This document shows, one piece after another, positions 1-4,911 of a stretch of DNA of 5,846 nt. Position 1 is the first letter of the stretch. Every line of letters starts with the position of its first letter. Source of the stretch: CAZPBO01 sp964584815 (GTDB taxonomy: Bacteria; Planctomycetota; SKW154); contig CAZPBO010000081.1 of the NCBI GenBank assembly GCA_964584815.1, positions 1-5,846 on the forward strand. The letters are read 5' to 3'. The notes beneath the pieces were generated by a model. It did no database searches. It saw only the letters and a program-made list of their open reading frames with translations, and was not told where the DNA came from. The position numbers and the translations under genes were made by a program.

Positions 1-884
1 TGAGTGATAAGATTGGGTTGAGACAGATTGAAACATTCTACTACGCGGCAAAACTTGGCTCCTTCAGTAAAGCAGCAGAAACACTGCGGGTCTCACAACC
101 AACAGTCTCTGAACATATCGCACGGCTGGAACGCCTGCTCGGCGTAACCCTTTTTGAGCGCACCAGAAGACGCATCACCTTAACCGACGCAGGTCGCCTC
201 TATTACGAATACTGCCAGAAAATAGTGCGCCTAAGAGAGGAAGCCTCACAGGCGGTTGAGCAGTTGAAGGGTTTGCTGCGCGGGCGACTCGTCCTCGGCG
301 CCTCCACCATCCCCGGCACATATCTTCTGCCCGACATTGTGGCAGCGTTCCACAAAAGATATCCGCAGATAGAGATAGAAGTTCGCATAACCGACAGTGC
401 CAAGGTGGAGGCGGGACTTTTGTCGGGAGAGTGGCAGGTAGGTTTTATGGGGCGGCGTCCGCAACGGAAGGAGTTGGAGGCGCTCGCTTTTGCGGAAGAC
501 GAGGTTGTGCTTGTCAGCAAGCGCAAGTTGGGGAAGATGAGTGCACAGGATTTGCTGGGACTTGATTTTGTTGTTCGGGAAGAGGGGAGCGCGACACAGG
601 CGGTTTTTGAGGAGGCGCTGCGGCGTTGCGGGGTTGATGTTAAGGGGTTGCGGATTGTGGCGCGGTTTGGCTCAACGGAAGCGCTGAAACAGGCGGTCTT
701 GACGGGTTTGGGGGTTGGGGCTGTGTCGCGTTTGGCGGTGGAGAAGGAGATAAAGTTGGGGCGGCTCCATATGGTGGATGTGGAGGGGCTTCAGGTGCGG
801 CGTGCGTTTTATATGGTGTTTCGTGGGCGAGGGGCGGTGTCGCCTGCGGCGCGCGAATTTATTCGCCTCGTTCATACTCGTTAG
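1..884 (+). CDS. LysR-type transcriptional regulator (5' end cut by window edge)
   Basis: DNA-binding regulator with an N-terminal winged helix-turn-helix and a C-terminal periplasmic-binding-like effector domain. The reading frame is open to the left edge. Bases 1-2 are 'tg', the last two bases of a codon, so the start is probably (A/G)TG at position 0, giving a 294-aa protein beginning M-S-D-K-I-G-L-R-Q. A TTG at 18 is in frame but has no SD and would consume the conserved Leu of the LRQ motif, so I read it as Leu. In the 294-aa numbering, the HTH spans about residues 20-45 (GSFSKAAETL, SQPTVSEHI), followed by LGVTLFER. A linker leads to ASTIPG at 101-106, the effector-domain start, then YLLP and ITDS. 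This resembles CysB/CysL-like regulators and the subgroup named selenium-metabolism-associated LysR (from memory, tentative). Its target is unknown and may lie left of the window. The 3' two thirds is strikingly G-rich. Confidence 0.93.
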   Translation, partial: SDKIGLRQIETFYYAAKLGSFSKAAETLRVSQPTVSEHIARLERLLGVTLFERTRRRITLTDAGRLYYEYCQKIVRLREEASQAVEQLKGLLRGRLVLGASTIPGTYLLPDIVAAFHKRYPQIEIEVRITDSAKVEAGLLSGEWQVGFMGRRPQRKELEALAFAEDEVVLVSKRKLGKMSAQDLLGLDFVVREEGSATQAVFEEALRRCGVDVKGLRIVARFGSTEALKQAVLTGLGVGAVSRLAVEKEIKLGRLHMVDVEGLQVRRAFYMVFRGRGAVSPAAREFIRLVHTR

Positions 885-895
885 GCGGCTTTGTC

Positions 896-923
896 TTGAC
901 CGCGCCATTCTGCGACATAAAAT
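896..923 (+). promoter_or_regulatory. sigma70-like promoter of the rpsB operon
   Basis: A -35 element TTGACC (896-901; 5 of 6 matches to TTGACA) and a -10 element TAAAAT (918-923; 5 of 6 to TATAAT) are separated by 16 bp, in the short gap between the LysR stop and rpsB. Transcription would start near 930, leaving a leader of only about 22 nt before the rpsB ATG. Position, spacing and match are all good, but the start site is inferred. Confidence 0.7.
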
Positions 924-940
924 ATCCCCAAAAATGGTCT

Positions 941-946
941 GGAGGT
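941..946 (+). promoter_or_regulatory. Shine-Dalgarno site of rpsB
   Basis: GGAGGT lies 5 nt upstream of the ATG at 952. It fixes the rpsB start and is a near-perfect anti-SD match, fitting a highly expressed ribosomal protein gene. Confidence 0.85.
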
Positions 947-951
947 CGTAA

Positions 952-1767
952 ATGCTTAAGGTGACTGTTCGGCAGTTGATGGAGGCGGGTGTCCATTTCG
1001 GACACCAAAAGCGTAAGTGGAACCCCAAAATGGAGCGTTTTCGTCTGATGCGCAAGAGGGGCGTGGACTTGATAGACCTGCGGGAGACGGTGAAGGGGAT
1101 AGTGCGAGCCAAGAAACTTTTGGCGGGTCTTTCTGCGGAGGGAGGAGAGTTTCTGTTTGTGGGGACAAAATTGGCTGCGTCGGAGGCGATAAAGGAGGCG
1201 GCGCAGAGGTGTGGTATGCATTATGTGAACTACCGTTGGCTCGGCGGCACACTCACCAACTTTGACACCGTCCTTTCCCGCATTGAACATCTGCGCAAAC
1301 TTGAGGAGATGGAGTCAAGCGGCGAGGTGGAGTTGATGAGCAAGAAGGAGCAGGCGCGGTTCCGCCGCGAAAAAGCCAAAATGGTTCGCAACCTTCAGGG
1401 CATCCGCCGTATGACGCGTCTACCCGCCGCACTCATCGTCGTTGACCCCGCAAACGAAAAAATCCCTGTCAGTGAAGCCGCCCGTATGGAAATTCCCGTT
1501 ATCGCAATCGTTGACACAGACGGCAACCCTGACGAGGTGGACATACCCATACCCGCCAACGATGAGTCCGTTCACTCAATACGGCTGATACTGGATGAAT
1601 TGGTGGAGGCGATAATGAAAGGTCGCGCCTTCTTTGAGGAGGGCAAAAAGGGAGTGGAGGCGACTGAATCCGAAACTCCAACAACCCAGCAAACGCCTCC
1701 TCAACAGAAGGAGCAAAACCAGAAAGAGCAGAATAGTAGGCAACAGGGGAAGGAGGAAGCCAAATGA
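952..1767 (+). CDS. rpsB: 30S ribosomal protein S2
   Basis: S2 binds late to the 30S subunit on the solvent side near the head-body junction and helps recruit S1. The 271-aa product shows family landmarks in order: the N-terminal GVHFGHQ (residues 13-19) and KWNPKM (22-27), FVGTK (69-73), the signature YRWLGGTLTNF (94-104), RLPAALIVVDP (156-166), then EAARMEIPVIAIVDTD (175-190) and IPANDES (200-206). The segment at residues 30-46 is divergent: where most S2 proteins have a GERNG-like turn before IIDL, this one reads MRKRGVDLIDLRETV. Residues 231-271 form a Gln/Lys/Glu/Thr-rich tail beyond the folded core that is probably disordered. The gene leads the operon behind its own promoter and SD, and its stop overlaps the tsf start by 4 nt. 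The internal G-rich to C-rich codon switch near 1260-1380 is described under findings. Confidence 0.98.
   Translation: MLKVTVRQLMEAGVHFGHQKRKWNPKMERFRLMRKRGVDLIDLRETVKGIVRAKKLLAGLSAEGGEFLFVGTKLAASEAIKEAAQRCGMHYVNYRWLGGTLTNFDTVLSRIEHLRKLEEMESSGEVELMSKKEQARFRREKAKMVRNLQGIRRMTRLPAALIVVDPANEKIPVSEAARMEIPVIAIVDTDGNPDEVDIPIPANDESVHSIRLILDELVEAIMKGRAFFEEGKKGVEATESETPTTQQTPPQQKEQNQKEQNSRQQGKEEAK
1751..1757 (+). promoter_or_regulatory. Shine-Dalgarno site of tsf inside the end of rpsB
   Basis: AGGAGGA lies 6 nt before the tsf ATG at 1764 and within the last codons of rpsB. Together with the ATGA stop/start overlap, this indicates translational coupling of S2 and EF-Ts. Confidence 0.8.
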
Positions 1768-2363
1768 CGATAAGCGCAAAAGATGTGAAGAAGTTGCGCG
1801 ATATGACAGGCTGTGGGATGATGGACTGCAAGCGGGCGCTGGTTGAGACCAACGGCGATTTTGAGAAAGCGGTGGAGTTGCTGCGCAAATGGGGAGTGGC
1901 TAAGGCGGAGAAAAAAGCGCTGCGCCCCACAGACCAAGGCATCATTACCGCATACATCCACCCAGGCAACCGCATTGGTGTTCTGCTTGAGATAAAATGC
2001 GAAACCGACTTTGTCGCCCGCAACGAACTTTTCCACGAACTGGCAGAAAATATCTGTCTGCAGATCGCCGCTATGCGCCCCATTGCTGTTGACCGTCAAT
2101 CTGTCCCACAAGATATCATTGAGCGCGAACGCCGCATCCTTATGGAGCAGGAAGACATCAAAAAGAAACCCGAGCACATACGCCCCAAAATTGTGGAAGG
2201 GCGTCTTAAAAAGTTCTATGAGCAGGCGTGTCTTCTGGAACAGCCCTATATTCGCAACGACAAGATAACGGTGGGCGACTACATAAAGGAGGTCGTTGGC
2301 AAGTTGGGCGAGAACATCCGCGTGACGCGATTTGTGCGGTTTGAGTTGGGTGAGGAGGTATGA
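1764..2363 (+). CDS. tsf: Elongation factor Ts, short form
   Basis: EF-Ts is the cytoplasmic guanine-nucleotide exchange factor that releases GDP from EF-Tu. The 199-aa product begins with a UBA-like helical domain (residues 8-45, with LRDMTGCGMMDCKRAL at 11-26). The core follows with the EF-Tu-contacting motif TDFVARN at 81-87. After that come the segments KPEHIRPKIVEGRLKKF (135-151), LLEQPYI (157-163) and GENIRVTRFVRFELG (182-196). At 199 aa it is far shorter than the roughly 280-aa E. coli protein. It matches the single-core type known from Thermus and cyanobacteria, which lacks the second core repeat and the coiled-coil arm. The start overlaps the rpsB stop (ATGA) behind a strong SD, and the stop overlaps pyrH the same way. 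The link between UBA domain and core reads KKALRP, where many family members have KKAGR. Confidence 0.98.
   Translation: MTISAKDVKKLRDMTGCGMMDCKRALVETNGDFEKAVELLRKWGVAKAEKKALRPTDQGIITAYIHPGNRIGVLLEIKCETDFVARNELFHELAENICLQIAAMRPIAVDRQSVPQDIIERERRILMEQEDIKKKPEHIRPKIVEGRLKKFYEQACLLEQPYIRNDKITVGDYIKEVVGKLGENIRVTRFVRFELGEEV
2352..2359 (+). promoter_or_regulatory. Shine-Dalgarno-like sequence abutting the pyrH start
   Basis: GAGGAGGT ends directly against the ATG at 2360, leaving no spacer for AGGAGGT. Ribosome loading must use an earlier register (GGTGA at 2349-2353 or GAGG at 2352-2355) or rely on re-initiation from the overlapping tsf stop. No other start is credible, because the next in-frame GTG/TTG codons fall inside the conserved N-terminal motif. 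Confidence 0.55.
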
Positions 2364-3091
2364 GGCGCAACTGGCAGCGGGTTTTGGTGAAGATAACAGG
2401 AGAGGCGTTCTGTGGTGAGGACGGTTACGGCATAAATCCCGATGCGGTGGGATTTGTGGCGGAAGAGATAGCCGGATGTGTGCGCCTTGGGAAGGAAGTG
2501 GCGGTCGTTGTGGGGGGCGGCAACATAATCCGTGGCAGAGAGTATTCGCGCAAGGTCGGGATAGGGCGTTCAACCGCCGATTATATGGGTATGCTGGCAA
2601 CCCTTATAAACGCCCTCGCTCTGCAGGATGCCCTTGAAGCGTCCGGCTTTGAGACCCGTGTTATGAGTGCGATATACGCCCATCAGGTCGCAGAGCCTTT
2701 CATCCGTCGCCGCGCCACCCGCCACCTTGAAAAAGGACGCATCGTCATCCTCGCCGGCGGCACTGGCAACCCTTACTTCTCCACAGACACGCAGGCTGCA
2801 ATCAGAGCGCGCGAAATCAACGCCCAAGTCTTCCTCAAAGCAACAAAAGTGGACGGCGTCTATTCTGCCGACCCCGAAAAAGACAGCAACGCAACACTCT
2901 TTGAAACAATATCTTATACGCAGTATCTGGAACTTGACTTGAAGGTGATGGACAGGGTGGCAGTGGAGTTATGCCAGAGAATGGAGTTGCCGATAGTGGT
3001 GTTTAGGTATTCCGAGAAGGGCGCACTTGCGGATGCAGCAAGTGGGCGCAACATCGGAACTTTTATAACCGATTTGGAGATGCGGCAGTGA
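2360..3091 (+). CDS. pyrH: Uridylate (UMP) kinase
   Basis: Bacterial UMP kinase of the amino-acid-kinase fold phosphorylates UMP to UDP with ATP, the committing step toward UTP and CTP. It is normally a cytoplasmic hexamer activated by GTP and inhibited by UTP. The 243 aa have the expected family length. Landmarks are RVLVKITGEAF (7-17, the phosphate-binding Lys/Gly region; the usual form is KLSGEA, so Ser is replaced by Thr), VVGGGNIIRG (50-59), ADYMGMLATLINALALQDAL (73-92), GGTGNPYFSTDTQAAIRA (133-150) and the nucleotide-binding KATKVDGVYSADP (160-172). The middle of the gene (about 2580-2930) switches to C-rich synonymous codons between two G-rich flanks. It overlaps tsf by ATGA and frr by GTGA. 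The catalytic landmarks look intact. Confidence 0.98.
   Translation: MRRNWQRVLVKITGEAFCGEDGYGINPDAVGFVAEEIAGCVRLGKEVAVVVGGGNIIRGREYSRKVGIGRSTADYMGMLATLINALALQDALEASGFETRVMSAIYAHQVAEPFIRRRATRHLEKGRIVILAGGTGNPYFSTDTQAAIRAREINAQVFLKATKVDGVYSADPEKDSNATLFETISYTQYLELDLKVMDRVAVELCQRMELPIVVFRYSEKGALADAASGRNIGTFITDLEMRQ
3076..3080 (+). promoter_or_regulatory. Shine-Dalgarno site of frr
   Basis: GGAGA lies 7 nt before the GTG at 3088, inside the end of pyrH. It supports GTG as the frr start and coupling to pyrH through the GTGA overlap. Confidence 0.65.
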
Positions 3092-3645
3092 AACATCCAC
3101 TTCTTAAAGACGCAGAAGAGAGATTCCAGAAGTCCTTAAGCGTCTGCAATGAAGAGTTGGCGGGTCTGCACGCAGGACGCGCTACTCCCGCACTCGTTGA
3201 GAATGTCAAGGTCAACTACTATGGAGTGCCGACACCGCTTAAACAGTTGGCGGTCATAACAGCACCGCAGTTCAATCTTTTGGTGATAAAGCCCTATGAC
3301 CCGGCAAGCGCAGGCGAAATCCACAAAGCAATTCTGAAGGCGAACCTCGGCTTGGGCGTGCAGTCAGACGGCAAGGTGGTCAGGGCGACTGTGCCGCCGC
3401 TTTCTGAAGAACGGCGAAAGCAACTCGTTACCCGCGCAAAAGATATCTGTGAACAGGCAAAAATCGCTATGCGCAATGTCCGTCGCGATATCAACAAACG
3501 CATTGAGCAACTCAAAAAAGACGGTCAACTCTCCGAAGACGACGCCTTCCGACTCAAAGACGAAATCCTCCAACAACTCCGCGATTATGAGAAGAAAGTT
3601 GACGAGTTGCTTGATAAAAAAGAAAACGAACTTATGAATATATAA
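3088..3645 (+). CDS. frr: Ribosome recycling factor
   Basis: RRF, with EF-G, splits the post-termination ribosome. The 185-aa product has the usual length and covers the whole family. Landmarks are LHAGRATPALVENVKVNYYG (27-46), PTPLKQLA (48-55), the hinge and domain II region with LVIKPYDP (65-72), HKAILKANLGL (79-89), DGKVVRATVPPLSEERRKQL (94-113), RNVRRDINKRI (129-139, with the ribosome-contacting Arg residues) and KKDGQLSEDDA (143-153). Domain I is the long three-helix bundle formed by both ends. GTG is the start: it overlaps the pyrH stop by 4 nt, has an SD 7 nt upstream, and gives the expected N-terminus. The stop codon is TAA at 3643-3645, only 2 nt before tRNA-Lys, so frr, the last gene of the translation operon, runs directly into a tRNA. 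Confidence 0.98.
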   Translation: MKHPLLKDAEERFQKSLSVCNEELAGLHAGRATPALVENVKVNYYGVPTPLKQLAVITAPQFNLLVIKPYDPASAGEIHKAILKANLGLGVQSDGKVVRATVPPLSEERRKQLVTRAKDICEQAKIAMRNVRRDINKRIEQLKKDGQLSEDDAFRLKDEILQQLRDYEKKVDELLDKKENELMNI

Positions 3646-3647
3646 CG

Positions 3648-3720
3648 GAGGGCGTAGCTCAGTCGGTAGAGCACGGGATTTTTAATCCCGGGGTCGCAGG
3701 TTCGATTCCTGCCGCCCTCA
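3648..3720 (+). tRNA. tRNA-Lys (anticodon UUU)
   Basis: A complete 73-nt cloverleaf. The 7-bp acceptor pairs GAGGGCG (3648-3654) with CGCCCTC (3713-3719). The D stem pairs GCTC (3657-3660) with GAGC (3669-3672). The anticodon stem pairs CGGGA (3674-3678) with TCCCG (3686-3690) around a TTTTTAA loop, with anticodon TTT at 3681-3683. The T stem pairs GCAGG with CCTGC around TTCGATT. All stems are fully Watson-Crick. The discriminator base is A at 3720. CCA is not encoded, so a CCA-adding enzyme is needed. It reads AAA and AAG. Confidence 0.97.
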
Positions 3721-3728
3721 TTTTTCTT

Positions 3729-3802
<74 letters not shown>

Positions 3803-3819
3803 TTCAACTCTGCGGCAGG

Positions 3820-3824
3820 AAGGA
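3820..3824 (+). promoter_or_regulatory. Shine-Dalgarno site of the lipoprotein gene
   Basis: AAGGA (within AGGAAGGA, 3817-3824) lies 6 nt before the ATG at 3831. It supports this start, which also yields a clean lipoprotein signal peptide. Confidence 0.65.
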
Positions 3825-3830
3825 TTTGGG

Positions 3831-4895
3831 ATGCGCTGGTTGTTTCTTTTTGCGATTTTGATCGTCTCCTGCTCGCCAGAGAGGAATCCCCACTCAAAAT
3901 GGGACTCATATTATCCTAACTGGCGCAGCAGCACATATCTTGGGATGAGCCTTCCAGGATGGTGGCGCCCCTTCTCCGACTCAAGTCCTTGGAACACCCC
4001 TATCCCTGACAACCCGCAAATCCTGCCCAACTCCAGCGCCATAGTCGCCAATATAAAGCAGTATTCAGGACAGGCGACGCTGAAGCCGCAGTATAAGGAG
4101 TGGTGTCCACCTCTGCATATTGTAAATTCTGATAACATTCAGGGAGAACCCGTCTACTGCCACAACGCGCTCGCTTATCACGAATCTGTGGACAAAGACC
4201 AAAACGGCGTTTCCGATAGCCCAGTTCCCTTCACTTCCGATATGTGGTGGGAGCCGTCAAACGACGCCCATATGATTATCGTTGACCCATTCAAAGGAAT
4301 TGCGTGGGAGTTCAGCATAATCCGCTACAACACACAGACATCAAAATGGGAGTCCAGCACCCACGCCGTCTGGGATTTGAACGGGGAGGGGCAGGGTGTG
4401 CCGTTCTCCGGCAAAACTTGGTGGAAACAGGGCTGCAGGGGTTCAGGAGTTCCTCTTATCGGAGGGCTTGTGCGTCCCGAGGAGATAGAGGCAGGCGAGA
4501 TAAGGCACGCGCTCTGTGCAGGTTGCCCCTGCAATGCGAAGAACCTTGACCAGTCGGGCAAACGCCAACTTGTGCGTCCCGCCTGTCGCACAGACGGCTG
4601 GCTTGAAGGCGCCGATTTCCCACTTGAAGGCGCAAGACTACAACTTGACCCTAACCTTGACCTTGACTCCCTTGGGCTTTGTGAGGAGGCAAAGATAGTT
4701 GCCCGCGCTCTTCAGAAATACGGTCTTTTCATCGTGGACAACGCCGGCGGTTTCTCCATCTACTTCCAATGCCTTGATAAGGACGGCTCCGGCTCCACCT
4801 GGCGGCAGCGGTTTCCAAGTCTTATGGACGACATAAAAAAGATTCCACTTGATGCTTTCCGCGTCCTTAAATACGGTTCCATCTATGAGAAATGA
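3831..4895 (+). CDS. Secreted lipoprotein of unknown function, Trp- and Cys-rich
   Basis: The 354-aa product starts with a short hydrophobic signal (residues 3-12) ending in the lipobox IVSC with Cys14, so it is probably a lipid-anchored, exported protein. The mature part begins with a Ser/Trp/Tyr-rich stretch, then PFSDSSPWNTPIP (47-59), DPFKGIAWEFSII (152-164), GVPLIGGLVRPEEIEAGEI (206-224), and LQKYGLFIVDNAGGFSIYF (294-312). From memory, this order (PFS-SPWN, D..G..WEF, GGL.RPEEI..G.I.HAL, YG....DN) recurs in secreted proteins of Actinobacteria and other bacteria with no assigned function; no enzyme is claimed. DKDQNGVSD (121-129) and DKDGSGS (316-322) resemble Ca2+-binding loops. There are 16 Trp and 9 Cys besides Cys14, including CAGCPC at 229-234. 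The SD is 6 nt from the ATG. No separate promoter fits in the 28-nt gap after tRNA-Arg, so it may be transcribed with the tRNAs. Confidence 0.88.
   Translation: MRWLFLFAILIVSCSPERNPHSKWDSYYPNWRSSTYLGMSLPGWWRPFSDSSPWNTPIPDNPQILPNSSAIVANIKQYSGQATLKPQYKEWCPPLHIVNSDNIQGEPVYCHNALAYHESVDKDQNGVSDSPVPFTSDMWWEPSNDAHMIIVDPFKGIAWEFSIIRYNTQTSKWESSTHAVWDLNGEGQGVPFSGKTWWKQGCRGSGVPLIGGLVRPEEIEAGEIRHALCAGCPCNAKNLDQSGKRQLVRPACRTDGWLEGADFPLEGARLQLDPNLDLDSLGLCEEAKIVARALQKYGLFIVDNAGGFSIYFQCLDKDGSGSTWRQRFPSLMDDIKKIPLDAFRVLKYGSIYEK
4372..4396 (+). other. Putative G-quadruplex motif
   Basis: Four G-runs of at least three (4372-4374, 4383-4386, 4388-4391, 4394-4396) are separated by loops of 8, 1 and 2 nt on the coding strand of the lipoprotein gene. 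The first loop is one base longer than the usual search limit. The sequence encodes WDLNGEGQG, so coding constraint alone may explain it. Confidence 0.3.
4602..4633 (+). repeat. Short in-frame direct repeat in the lipoprotein gene
   Basis: CTTGAAGGCGC occurs at 4602-4612 and again at 4623-4633, offset by 21 nt (7 codons), giving two copies of LEGA (residues 258-261 and 265-268). It looks like a small slippage duplication. Confidence 0.5.
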
Positions 4896-4911
4896 CCCCT
4901 CCCCGGGAGCG

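Noticed and set aside
704..720. G-run cluster in the LysR gene as a G-quadruplex
   Set aside because: Only three runs of three or more G are present, so a standard intramolecular quadruplex lacks a fourth strand.
672..1290. Two overlapping minus-strand frames across the LysR/rpsB junction
   Set aside because: They are rich in Arg, His and Leu without domains, and they run through the rpsB promoter and two confirmed genes.
1701..2600. A 299-codon minus-strand open frame opposite tsf and pyrH
   Set aside because: It is a shadow of well-conserved genes on the other strand, has no family-like motif, and its length reflects few antisense stops in this composition.
3696..3728. T-arm hairpin of tRNA-Lys plus the TTTTTCTT spacer as an intrinsic terminator
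   Set aside because: The hairpin is separated from the T-run by the 8-nt acceptor strand and discriminator base, and it is part of the tRNA fold.
4644..4667. Repeated CTTGAC units as an iteron or binding array
   Set aside because: Three copies without regular spacing arise from a Leu-Asp-rich coding stretch (LDPNLDLDSLG).
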